From: Tichowtungia aerotolerans
GTDB taxonomy: Bacteria > Verrucomicrobiota > Kiritimatiellia > Kiritimatiellales > Tichowtungiaceae
DNA: 64,000 nucleotides
Direction: 5' to 3'
NCBI RefSeq assembly: GCF_009905215.1
Contig: NZ_CP047593.1
Location: 1,740,900-1,804,899 of the forward strand
Shown: piece by piece, positions 56,282 through 63,981 of the stretch
Layout of the letters: the number at the start of each line of letters is the position of its first letter
How positions within the stretch are numbered: position 1 is the stretch's first letter
Made by a program: the position numbers and the translations under genes
The notes under the pieces: model-generated
What the model saw: the letters and a program-made list of their open reading frames with translations, nothing else
What the model was told of the DNA's origin: nothing
Database searches by the model: none

Positions 56282-57652
56282 TCAGTCCTTCCGGTAGTAG
56301 TATAGGCCGTTGTCCTGCTTTATTGTGTCCGACCTGGCGATAGTGCTGTATTCCGCATCTGAAAGTACCCACAGTAAATTTTCAAACGAAAGAAGAAGGC
56401 TTTTGTCCTTAGACCAGTAACTAACGCCTGCAATTTCCCAGTCAGAGCCATTGGATGATGTACAAATCAGATCTGTGTCACCATTGATAAAATAAATTTG
56501 GTCATCAACAACGCAAGCGCTGTTATCATTACCGAAGAGGTAGTGATAGAACGGGATGCGGCCTGCGGAATTCCATGTAATGCCGTTTGTTGACCACCAG
56601 ACAGTCGAATATGTGTCGATTACCCACAACTTGTCTTGGAATTCGAATGCGACAACAGATCCCGCCAGCCAGTTGGCGCTGGCTGTAGCTTGTGTCCAGT
56701 TAGTTCCGTTTGTTGTCCACCAGACATCCTTAAATTTTGAAGAGCCTTTTTCGCCTCCCATCAGCCACAACTTGTTCTGAAATTCTACTGCAGCGGCGTT
56801 GTGTCTGCCTGCCCAGTCAGCGTTGGCTGTGGCCTGTGTCCATTGCGTTCCGTTTCCCGAACACCAGACCTGGTTATAATAATAAGATGCGTCTTTGCCT
56901 CCCATCACCCACATTTTCCCGTCGAAAGTGGCAACTGAACGGTTATAGAGCCCCATGTTGGGTGAATTGCCGGAATAGGACCAAGCGGCTCCATCAGATG
57001 AGGAATAAATTGAGCTATAACCGATACACCACATCTTTCCGGAAAAATTAAGGTAGGAGCTTCCATAATTACCCGACCTTGGTGTAATTCCGGTAAATAT
57101 CCAGCGTTGACCTGGGATTAGCTCAAGAATCGAATATCCCTGTGCTTCGAGTTCTGAGTTGGGGTAGGTTGCCGAGAGGATGATGTTTCCGGATGGTGTG
57201 GGGCCGGTCAGTGCATCTATCTCTTCCCGCAAATCACCTGTGGCGGTTCCCGCTTCATCTGCATAACCTGCGTGGAGTGAAAAAGGTACAGTTAATATTT
57301 TTTCCCGTGGCGATTGGGCAATTCCATTTAGCGAGAGTTCCAGCCAATGCGAGCTGGCATCCTGCAAGGCTCCTGTCAATGCCGGCTCATTCTCATTTGC
57401 AACGCTTTGGCCTGTCGACCCGAACTGGAAACTGTAGATACCGTTTACATCTAGGGTGACGGTGCCGATGTCTTCAGAGTAAAGCTCATTACCGTTTTCT
57501 GCAGAGTCGTAAATGCGGACGGCCATCGAAACATCACCTGTGACGGCATTGCCACCTGAGTCGGTCAGGCGACCTTGATAGTTAATTTCGGAAGGAACGC
57601 CTGCGAAGCAACAGGGTGCCAATAATATTAATATACATACGATTCTTTTCAT
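56282..57652 (-). CDS. Exported protein with Kelch-like beta-propeller repeats
   Basis: A 456-residue protein with signal peptide MKRIVCILILLAPCCFA. Residues about 20-140 form an N-terminal domain (INYQGRLTDSGGNAVTGDVS) often seen at the start of bacterial surface proteins. Residues about 175-455 hold five to six repeats of about 50 residues with W-x-x-TNGTNWTQAT, FQNKLWLMGG and FDGKMWVMGGKD, the look of a Kelch/galactose-oxidase-like propeller. It is probably surface exposed and carbohydrate or protein binding. It lies between two copies of the 325-bp fold-back repeat. Confidence 0.75.
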   Translation of the reverse strand: MKRIVCILILLAPCCFAGVPSEINYQGRLTDSGGNAVTGDVSMAVRIYDSAENGNELYSEDIGTVTLDVNGIYSFQFGSTGQSVANENEPALTGALQDASSHWLELSLNGIAQSPREKILTVPFSLHAGYADEAGTATGDLREEIDALTGPTPSGNIILSATYPNSELEAQGYSILELIPGQRWIFTGITPRSGNYGSSYLNFSGKMWCIGYSSIYSSSDGAAWSYSGNSPNMGLYNRSVATFDGKMWVMGGKDASYYYNQVWCSGNGTQWTQATANADWAGRHNAAAVEFQNKLWLMGGEKGSSKFKDVWWTTNGTNWTQATASANWLAGSVVAFEFQDKLWVIDTYSTVWWSTNGITWNSAGRIPFYHYLFGNDNSACVVDDQIYFINGDTDLICTSSNGSDWEIAGVSYWSKDKSLLLSFENLLWVLSDAEYSTIARSDTIKQDNGLYYYRKD

Positions 57653-57904
57653 TCTGCCTTTCGCTGATGGTTGTTTTTTGCTTCCACGGAATTAAATCAG
57701 CACCTCGTTCCGCTGAAATCCCCATATCTGTTGCCGACCAAATTGATGTCGTAGAGCATTCTCACATTAAAACAGGTTGCTGTTTCCCGATTTTCAAGCT
57801 TTGAGTGTATAATTGTTCCTATTGCGGTCGTATGGATTTTTACGATGTCTGTGGTCGAACGAAAAAGACTGCCCCGCTCGCCGGACTGGAGCGGGAGTAA
57901 TTTG
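57653..57904. other. Intergenic gap upstream of the propeller gene
   Basis: It contains the presumed promoter for the minus-strand gene 56282-57652. No other supported gene is seen. Confidence 0.4.
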
Positions 57905-58230
57905 TTCACACAGAGTTTTTCAAAAACTTCCCCTCTTATGGGGGGGGGACAGAGGGGGCTTGCCGGTTTTTAAGTTGTAACCCGCTGCCGTCACCGGAGT
58001 TATGGTTTTCCCTCTATGGAAAATCTGTCAGAGGGGGACGCATAGTGGCCCCCGCTATTGTGAACGGGTCTGGAAATCTATAGAGGGGGATGTGTAACCC
58101 GGTCAACCACCGGCACTTACGAAATCTGAACCTGCATTTCCCCCTCCATCCCCGCTGAAACTCGGGAAACTTTTGAAAAAAGATTCGTGTCAGGGTTGTA
58201 AACCCCCGCAGCCTCCGGCTGATCCAGCCC
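57905..58230. repeat. 325-bp fold-back repeat, copy 2
   Basis: Homologous over its full length to 55763-56085, including both end inverted repeats and the GTAACCC boxes. It starts 18 bases after the stop of the minus-strand frame at 58248. Confidence 0.85.
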
Positions 58231-58247
58231 CATGCTTGCCTGTAATT

Positions 58248-58742
58248 CTACTGCCAGCGTCTGAGTTCGGCAGTCTCGACAACGGGTATTGTTCGATCAC
58301 CCAGCCATTCTGCCCACATTGCATCCTTTTCAGCTCGGGTGAAATGGGAGGTGCTTTGATGATTTTCCTTTTCGGTAAACCACACCCAGACCGGCCAGTC
58401 ATTTGTTCGTACAGGGATAAGGGCTGTGCCGTTTAACTCGTACCGGTCATGAACCCAGTAGTTGTGTTTTGATGCACGGCTGTAGAGATCTGTGATGATG
58501 ACTTCAGCGGAGCCGTCGTGGTCCAGATCAACGAAGGTGTCTTTGATGTTTGCGTAGGTCCAGAAGGAGTGAATGGTTGGGTCACCTTCGTTTTGAGGGA
58601 GAATAATCAAAACCTGTGTCAGTCCCGCATTAAGTCCACCGAATCCTCCGTTCTCCAGCTCCACGACATAATCGGTTAAATGGTCATTGTTGAGGTCTTT
58701 GGCGTATACAGCGATAACGACAAGGCCTTGTCGGTATTCTTT
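58248..58742 (-). pseudogene. FG-GAP/VCBS-like domain fragment without its own start
   Basis: The frame is open from 58742 to a stop at 58248. It encodes YAKDLNNDHLTDYVVELENG and FVDLDHDGSAEVIITDLYSR, the calcium-binding D-x-N-x-D pattern of FG-GAP/VCBS repeats, then a Trp-rich end. There is no ATG with a ribosome site at its beginning; the only start is an internal GTG (58664) within the domain. It overlaps the last 66 bases of the Sel1 gene in another frame. The domain was probably fused to a longer exported protein that has been lost by deletion. Confidence 0.6.
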
Positions 58743-59334
58743 TCAACGAGAGCTCCTCCGTAATACAGCAATGCCAGGCAGCATTGGGCATGGGGATGAC
58801 CTTTGTTGGATGCCAGTTCAAGTAGTTCAACTCCTTTGGCCACATCCCTAGGCACATCCTCACCAATGCAAAGCATGGACCCCAGGAATGCTTGACCAAT
58901 CGCGTTATCCTGCTCTGCTGAGAGTGTCAGCAGTTTGCAGGCCCTGCGAGGGTCGCGAGGGAAGTTTGGTCCAGAGGGAGGGAACACTCCTTGAGAACAC
59001 ATCATTCCCAGGTTTCCCTGAGCAAATGCATTGCCTTGATCCACTGACTTCTCTAGCAACGCAACACCTTGTTTGAGGTTTAGTTGAACATATTCGTTCG
59101 GGCTGCATGCCATCATAAAGCCCAGTAAGGCTTGAGCGTCGGCATTGCCTTTGGCAACTCCCTTCCTGCAAAGCCTCGCAGACTCCTCCGGATCAGATGA
59201 AACCATTTTTGCCAGAGTCAGATAGTCGTATTTAAACGAACTGTTTGAACATCCAATCTGGATGAACATAAACAGGATTAGAGCAAGCGAGAGAGTTGGG
59301 GGGGGAGGGCTCCCTTAATGACTGGATTTTTCAT
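58676..59334 (-). pseudogene. Sel1-repeat lipoprotein, frameshifted at a C8 tract (broken or phase-variable)
   Basis: The frame 58676-59269 encodes Sel1-like repeats (ARLCRKGVAKGNADAQALLG, GVALLEKSVDQGNAFAQGNL, GVELLELASNKGHPHAQCCL) but starts inside a signal peptide. Upstream, ATG 59334 with a GGAG site begins MKNPVIKGALPP and then runs into eight C (G8 at 59298-59305 on the plus strand). With nine C the reading would continue PTLSLALILFMFIQIGC, a perfect lipoprotein signal. So one base decides whether the protein is made. The last dozen residues (LYTPKTSTMTI) are out of frame with the VCBS fragment and look foreign. Sel1 proteins mediate protein contacts in the envelope. Confidence 0.65.
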
Positions 59335-59352
59335 GCTGAGTTTCTCCGATAA

Positions 59353-59937
59353 TCAAAGTGAAACTCCTTCGAGTTTCATGACTTGTGTAATCGCGGGTAA
59401 CATCTCCATCGCCCAGTCATTACCTTGGTGTGCTGCCTTTGACACCCATGTATAGGTCTGAATAATAAGCTCTGGGTTGCCTTTGTCTTCAATGAGGAGT
59501 TCCATGTAGTGTTTGGCCAAAGCAACTTGAGAGGCTTCGAAGCCTTGTTCCGCAGCCTTTTTATGCCAATCCACACCTTTTTCTATATCGATCTCGCAAG
59601 GAAGTGTTTCTCCTTCATAGGTAACTCCCATGTATGCTGACCCCATCGCAAACTGAGCAAAAGGAACTCCGAGTTCGGCAGCTTCCCGGATGTACTGCAT
59701 GCCCTGTTCCAGATTCTTGTCTACCCCTTCACCAATGAGAAGTAAGCTTCCGAGGCGGCATATTGCCTCCGCATCTCCAGCGTCAACTTTCTGTTGTAGT
59801 ATTTCTGCCTCGGATAGTTCAGCGGGCTTCTCTTGAGCGGGTGTGTCTGGTTTTGCTGTGCTATTTTTTTCGCATCCCGATGTGAGAGCCAGCATGGTGG
59901 CCATGCAGGCTATCGCTAATGATTTTATACGCTTCAT
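59353..59937 (-). CDS. Sel1-repeat lipoprotein
   Basis: A 194-residue exported protein. MKRIKSLAIACMATMLALTS leads to the lipid-bearing Cys in SGCEKN. A Lys/Pro/Glu-rich linker precedes three to four Sel1 repeats (AICRLGSLLLIGEGVDKNLE, QYIREAAELGVPFAQFAMGS, VDWHKKAAEQGFEASQVAL). The next Sel1 gene is 18 bases downstream on the same strand, so they are a tandem pair. AAAGGAAAAA precedes the start. Sel1 lipoproteins often act as immunity or adaptor proteins near secreted effectors. Confidence 0.8.
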   Translation of the reverse strand: MKRIKSLAIACMATMLALTSGCEKNSTAKPDTPAQEKPAELSEAEILQQKVDAGDAEAICRLGSLLLIGEGVDKNLEQGMQYIREAAELGVPFAQFAMGSAYMGVTYEGETLPCEIDIEKGVDWHKKAAEQGFEASQVALAKHYMELLIEDKGNPELIIQTYTWVSKAAHQGNDWAMEMLPAITQVMKLEGVSL

Positions 59938-59989
59938 TCTTTTTTCCTTTCTATTTAAACACAGCCGCTCTTCAGGTGGCCTTTTTGAC

Positions 59990-60064
59990 TGTCCCCACTT
60001 AGGGACAAAAACCTATCATATACACCATTTTAGTGTGTAGAGTAATTTGCACTATTTTGGTGGT
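59990..60064. promoter_or_regulatory. Operator region between the Sel1 genes and the XRE regulator
   Basis: TGTCCC-CACTTA-GGGACA (59990-60007) is a palindrome. TACAC-N9-GTGTA (60021-60039) is another, and GCACTATTTTGGTGG (60049-60063) resembles its ACACCATTTTAGTGT core. This is the kind of tandem site an XRE repressor uses on its own promoter. Confidence 0.5.
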
Positions 60065-60073
60065 CTTCTTGGC

Positions 60074-60307
60074 GTGAAAGCACACCGGAAAAGATCACCA
60101 CAGAAAATGCTCGGAGAGGCCGTCCGTGCCAGACGGCTGGAGCTGGATGTCAGTCAGGAAAAACTGGCTGAAATGGTGAATGTCCACAGGAACTATGTGG
60201 GCAAAATCGAAAGAGGGGAGCAAAACCTCACCATTGAAACGCTGGTGAGGTTTGCTGAGACCTTCAAATGCAGGCCGAGTGATCTGCTTTCAGAAGCGGG
60301 ACTCTAG
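60074..60307 (+). CDS. XRE-family transcriptional regulator
   Basis: A 77-residue one-domain regulator. RARRLELDVSQEKLAEMVNV and HRNYVGKIERGEQNLTIETL form the helix-turn-helix, followed by the usual CRPSDLLSEAGL. The exact start is uncertain: GTG 60074 gives 77 residues, ATG 60107 gives 66, and TTG 60047 gives 86. Candidate operators lie at once upstream. It resembles the C-type controller proteins of restriction-modification systems, but no restriction genes are here. It converges on the small-protein operon with a 4-base overlap. Confidence 0.85.
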   Translation: MKAHRKRSPQKMLGEAVRARRLELDVSQEKLAEMVNVHRNYVGKIERGEQNLTIETLVRFAETFKCRPSDLLSEAGL

Positions 60308-60501
60308 ACCAGAAGAAAGCTCTGCCCTGCGAACCCATCCTCCAATGCCTGTTCATTCGCATACAGGCAGATTGATTCATCCGTAATTCCGATGATCTGA
60401 CCCAGTGAGTTGCGGACCAGGACAATGTAGATGCCTCCACCCGAGTTCCATGCCTCCCCGTTGAGGAGTTCGGCCAGTTGATTTGCTTTTTCTTCATCCA
60501 T
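60304..60501 (-). CDS. 65-residue protein, third gene of a small operon
   Basis: ATG 60501 follows AGGAGGGCTGAC. The product starts MDEEKANQLAELLNGEAWNS and has a beta-rich middle (GIYIVLVRNSLGQIIGITD). No family recognised. It lies one base after the stop of the 72-residue gene, so translation is coupled. Confidence 0.65.
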   Translation of the reverse strand: MDEEKANQLAELLNGEAWNSGGGIYIVLVRNSLGQIIGITDESICLYANEQALEDGFAGQSFLLV

Positions 60502-60502
60502 G

Positions 60503-60721
60503 TCAGCCCTCCTGTATGTCTAAAAAGCCGGGTCCATTTCCCTCGGGGTCGCACAGCACAAAGACTACCTTTTTGATGGTCTTTCTGTTCTGTCTGCCTT
60601 CGGCAGTGAAGCCCCAGTATTCGCCTGTATCGTCCACGGCTCCTCCGGTGATGGTTAGACCTGTCAGATCGGGGATTAAGCGATCCAGGCAGGCCTGAGC
60701 GTACTTGTTTGGTTTACTCAT
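60503..60721 (-). CDS. 72-residue protein, second gene of the small operon
   Basis: ATG 60721 lies within the last codons of the preceding gene (8-base overlap). The product (MSKPNKYAQACLDRLIPDLT, then GGAVDDTGEYWGFTAEG and KVVFVLCDPEGNGPGFLDI) looks like a compact globular domain. Similar short proteins occur in integrative elements; function unknown. Confidence 0.65.
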   Translation of the reverse strand: MSKPNKYAQACLDRLIPDLTGLTITGGAVDDTGEYWGFTAEGRQNRKTIKKVVFVLCDPEGNGPGFLDIQEG

Positions 60722-60905
60722 TGGGTGTGCCTTCCTTAATGGTTTCGATTTCACCCATGAACAGCTCATATTCATGGGATTCGCTTCCTCCGTCCTCGAT
60801 CTCGTCCATTGCCAGCTGGTAGAGATCAGTGATTTTGGAACGCTGTTCCGGGGTTTCAGCAATGGCCTTTTGGGCTTCGCTGAGCATTTCGCGTTGGTAA
60901 TTCAT
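60714..60905 (-). CDS. 63-residue acidic protein, first gene of the small operon
   Basis: ATG 60905 follows GAAAGGAAACCC. The product is acidic and helical (MNYQREMLSEAQKAIAETPE, then DEIEDGGSESHEYELFMGEI). No family recognised. It heads a three-gene unit that ends against the XRE regulator. Confidence 0.65.
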   Translation of the reverse strand: MNYQREMLSEAQKAIAETPEQRSKITDLYQLAMDEIEDGGSESHEYELFMGEIETIKEGTPNE

Positions 60906-61143
60906 GGGTTTCCTTTCGTTGGGGTACAAAAAAGTCCATTTGGGGTGGGGGGGGCGGTCTTCTCAAATACGGAGATGGGTTGAGGTGTAGAGATTCTCAA
61001 TTATGAAAGTTTTGTGTTGGGATGCATGGTCTTGTGGGGGATTTCCCCGCAAAAGAATTTCTTTACGTTGTGTTTAAATGGAGTACCTTTTAAATGATGA
61101 GGTTTTAATGCCTGATCTCATATTTCAGACAAAAGGGAGTGTT
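60906..61143. other. Intergenic region with a G8 tract and the second GGGGGA-TTCCC element
   Basis: The tract GGGGTGGGGGGGGCGG lies at 60938-60953. The element at 61032-61078 matches 46392-46438; TTTACG-N16-TACCTT is its possible promoter. Confidence 0.5.
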
Positions 61144-61160
61144 ATGAATGTCACTGACCT
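61144..61160 (+). pseudogene. Start of an open frame interrupted by the IS3-family element
   Basis: ATG 61144 follows AAAAGGGAGTGTT and encodes only MNVTD before the IS end; the frame then stops within the IS (TAA, 61168). The promoter-like element at 61032 and good ribosome site suggest a real gene start. The sequence past the other IS end does not restore a long frame, so the gene has been damaged further or was very short. Confidence 0.45.
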
Positions 61161-61239
61161 GATCCCATAAAACTGGACGGTTTGTAGTGAGAGTTCTCCG
61201 TGATAATGACCTGCCCCCGTCGATTGGACCACTGAGCCT

Positions 61240-62145
61240 CTAAAATACGGCTTCTAATAGTTGCTGTGTTCTTTGGGTTCCCTCCCTCCTCCGGAGGAGG
61301 GAGGGAAGCGCGGACGCCTCCATCCACGCACCTATATATTCCGTCGGAGTCTTGTTATCAAGCGACTTATGCGGTCGCTGCTCATTGTAATCTTTTTTCC
61401 ATGCTGCGAGTTTATCACGGGCATCGTCCACTCCGAAGAAAAGCTCCACATTCAAACATTCATCCCTCAACTTTCCGTTGAAGCTTTCGATGTATCCATT
61501 TTCGGTCGGCTTACCCGGTCGGATAAACTCCATGGCGACCTCATGATGATATGTCCAGGCATCCATCGACCTGGAGTAAAACTCGCTTCCGTTGTCCACA
61601 CGAATGCTTTTGGGATAACCGCGTTGATTAGCCACTCCGTTCAGACAAGACGCGACCTTTTCACCGGTGATGGATCGGTCAGCATATAGCGCCAGGCATT
61701 CCCGACTAAAGTTATCGACTACCGTCAGTATCCTGAAGTGACGCCCGTCCTCGGTGCGATCCATCACAAAGTCCATACTCCATTGCTCGTTGGGCCCGGC
61801 AGCCTGCTCAAGAGGAACACGAGGCCGGTTCGCCAACTTTTTACGGGGTTTCGTGCGAACGGCAAGGTTTTCCTCCATGTAGACCCGATAGACTCTTTTG
61901 TGATTAATCTCCCATCCTTCCCGGCGCAACAGAACATGAATGCGCCGGTAACCGAACCGGACACGTTTAGCGGCCAGTTCCTTAATCCGCAGACGAAGCG
62001 CCTCATCGTCCCGAGGCTTCGCTTTGTAGAAAAAGGTGGTCCGGCTTAACTCAAAAAGCCCGCACGCCCGGCGGCCCGAGAGTCCGTATGCATCACATGC
62101 CCCCTCGGCCAGTTCGCGCTTCCGTGCAGGCTTCAGAGCTTTTTT
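61240..62145 (-). CDS. IS3-family transposase OrfB (made by -1 frameshift)
   Basis: A DDE integrase-core protein. After the A6G slip the frame reads [20 protein letters not shown], then [20 protein letters not shown] and [18 protein letters not shown]. The catalytic residues are D in WSMDFVMD, D in IRVDNGSEF and E in [14 protein letters not shown], followed by [10 protein letters not shown]. It is full length and appears intact. It is expressed as an OrfAB fusion at A_AAA_AAG (62145-62139), the standard IS3 mechanism. Confidence 0.88.
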   Translation of the reverse strand, partial: KKALKPARKRELAEGACDAYGLSGRRACGLFELSRTTFFYKAKPRDDEALRLRIKELAAKRVRFGYRRIHVLLRREGWEINHKRVYRVYMEENLAVRTKPRKKLANRPRVPLEQAAGPNEQWSMDFVMDRTEDGRHFRILTVVDNFSRECLALYADRSITGEKVASCLNGVANQRGYPKSIRVDNGSEFYSRSMDAWTYHHEVAMEFIRPGKPTENGYIESFNGKLRDECLNVELFFGVDDARDKLAAWKKDYNEQRPHKSLDNKTPTEYIGAWMEASALPSLLRRREGTQRTQQLLEAVF

Positions 62146-62399
62146 GCAATGACCTCCTGCAAGATGTGCTTGTCCAGACTCAGGTCGGCTACGAGCTGCT
62201 TCAACTTGCGGTTTTCATCACGTAACATGCGTAACTCCCGCACCTCGCTTACTCCAAGCCCCTTGTACTTCTTGCGCCAGTTGTAAAACGTGGCCTCACT
62301 GACTCCCATCGACCGGCATAGTTCGGCTATCTTCTCGCCGTTCTCCGCCTGCTTCAGGGCATATACGATCTGTTCCTCTGTGTATCTCTTCCGCTTCAT
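62133..62399 (-). CDS. IS3-family transposase OrfA
   Basis: An 88-residue helix-turn-helix protein: [20 protein letters not shown], then [20 protein letters not shown] and a leucine zipper ([19 protein letters not shown]). It binds the IS ends and limits transposition. AAGGAGGACGA precedes the start. Its end overlaps OrfB, with the slippery A6G just before the stop. Confidence 0.92.
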   Translation of the reverse strand: MKRKRYTEEQIVYALKQAENGEKIAELCRSMGVSEATFYNWRKKYKGLGVSEVRELRMLRDENRKLKQLVADLSLDKHILQEVIAKKL

Positions 62400-62638
62400 T
62401 CGTCCTCCTTATCATGAGGTTAAACGAAGCCGAATCCTAAAGTATCAACTGGTCCAGTTTTCGGGGTGAACGTCAGGGCTTGTCCGGTGAGGGATGGGCT
62501 TTGAGAGCAGTTTGCCGATATTTTAATCGGAATTGTTTAGGTTAAAAGCATTATGGAAAATAGTAAACAATCGTAGCTTGAGCAGGGGCGTGTATGATTA
62601 TTTCTGTTTTATTTCGAATTTTAGAAACAGGAATATTT

Positions 62639-63913
62639 ATGCGGAAGAAGTCGAGATTGGCGGCGATTGGGTGTGGCGGACGGACGCAGACATATATGTC
62701 GATTGCTGCAACGCTGCCGGAGCATTATGAGAATGTGGCCGTGGCCGATCCGGTGGCTGTGCGTCGCGAGGCGATGCGCACAATTTCCGGGAATGCAGAT
62801 ATTGCCCTTTATCACGACGATAAGGATATTCTTTCCGTCCCGAAGCTGGCTGACGTCATGATTATCGGCACGCAGGATGATTATCATGTTGAGCCCTGCC
62901 TGCGGGCGATGGAGGCGGGCTATGACATTCTGCTGGAAAAGCCGATTGCTCCCACCATGGCCGAGGTGCGGGAACTGGCGGACGCTGCAAAGTGTCTGGA
63001 TCGGCGTGTGCTGGTTTGCCATGTGCTGCGCTACACGCCGTTCTATAAAAAGGTAAAGGAAATCATCGACTCCGGTGCGCTGGGAGCAGTGGAGTCGGTT
63101 AATGCCCGCGAGGGAGTGGGTGCCTGGCACCAGGCGCATTCCTATGTGCGGGGACATTGGGCGGTGACCGATAAGTGTTCGCCGATGATTATCGCGAAGA
63201 GCTGCCATGATCTCGACATCCTTTATTGGCTGATCGGCCGTCCCTGCAAGTCGGTTGCGAGCTATGGCGGGTTGAGCCATTTTACGGAAAACAACAAGCC
63301 GGAGGGATCACCGCTGCGCTGCACGGACGGCTGCCCGCTTGGGCTGGACTGCATGTATAACGCGCTGCACTACATGGATCGGAACCGCGAGCTGCTTCAT
63401 CTCGTCATGGATGGCGGGGCTGCGGCTGCCCCGGATGAGATCGAGGCCTGGCTGAGGCAGAGTCCGTGGGGGCGTTGCGTCTATTCCTGCGATAATACCG
63501 CGGTTGACCATCAGGTGGTTGCTATGGAATTTGAGGGCGGTGTGACGGCGACGTTTACGATGACGGCATTTGACGAAGGTCGCAGCATTGAAATCTTCGG
63601 CACGAAGGCACGACTGGTGGGCGGTGCGGCCTATAAGGAAACCTGCGGCGATGATATTGTGGTGACGGATCATGCTGACGGTCGGCAGGTGCGCCATAAC
63701 GTTGAGTTCGATGACCTTGGTTACAGCGGGCACGGAGGCGGGGATTTCGGTTTGATGCAGGCGCTGCACGAGGAAATGAGGTGTAGTGCTCCCGAGCAAA
63801 TGCTGTCTTCAATTCATACGTCTGTAATGAGCCATGCCATGGGTTTTGCCGCGGAAAAAGCGCGACTCACAGGAACCACTGTGCGGGTAGAGGATTTTGA
63901 GTGTAAAGAATGA
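62639..63913 (+). CDS. Gfo/Idh/MocA-family oxidoreductase
   Basis: A 424-residue NAD(P)-dependent sugar or inositol dehydrogenase. The N-terminal Rossmann fold has LAAIGCGGRTQTYM, IIGTQDDYHVEPCLRAMEAG and the family motif LLEKPIAP (lysine of EKP). SCHDLDILYWLIG supplies the active-site DxxxH-like histidine region. A cysteine-rich insert (RCTDGCPLGLDCMYNALHY) could hold a metal. AAACAGGAATATTT precedes ATG 62639; the longer frame to 62594 lacks a ribosome site. No signal peptide. Such enzymes often belong to polysaccharide-use gene sets; the next gene starts 68 bases on. Confidence 0.9.
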   Translation: MRKKSRLAAIGCGGRTQTYMSIAATLPEHYENVAVADPVAVRREAMRTISGNADIALYHDDKDILSVPKLADVMIIGTQDDYHVEPCLRAMEAGYDILLEKPIAPTMAEVRELADAAKCLDRRVLVCHVLRYTPFYKKVKEIIDSGALGAVESVNAREGVGAWHQAHSYVRGHWAVTDKCSPMIIAKSCHDLDILYWLIGRPCKSVASYGGLSHFTENNKPEGSPLRCTDGCPLGLDCMYNALHYMDRNRELLHLVMDGGAAAAPDEIEAWLRQSPWGRCVYSCDNTAVDHQVVAMEFEGGVTATFTMTAFDEGRSIEIFGTKARLVGGAAYKETCGDDIVVTDHADGRQVRHNVEFDDLGYSGHGGGDFGLMQALHEEMRCSAPEQMLSSIHTSVMSHAMGFAAEKARLTGTTVRVEDFECKE

Positions 63914-63981
63914 GTGGGGAGTGACGAAATCAGATGTGGTTTTAAAATTTTCGTGAGGGTTAACAAAAGGAAGGAGCATAA

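Larger units (their letters stand above)
61160..62469 (-). mobile_element. IS3-family insertion sequence
   Basis: About 1310 bp with imperfect terminal inverted repeats: TGATCCCATAAAACTGGAC on the left and, read inward on the other strand, TCACCCCGAAAACTGGAC on the right. It carries two overlapping frames, orfA and orfB, on the minus strand. Flanking bases ACC and ACG are a possible but imperfect 3-bp target duplication, so the exact ends are uncertain by one or two bases. It sits at the right edge of the island. Confidence 0.88.

Noticed and set aside
58173-58436. 87-codon plus-strand frame across the end of the fold-back repeat
   Set aside because: It crosses from the repeat into the minus-strand VCBS fragment; the Cys/Pro-rich start comes from repeat sequence and there is no ribosome site.
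60074-60307. Controller protein of a restriction-modification system
   Set aside because: The regulator resembles C proteins, but no methyltransferase or endonuclease gene lies within reach.
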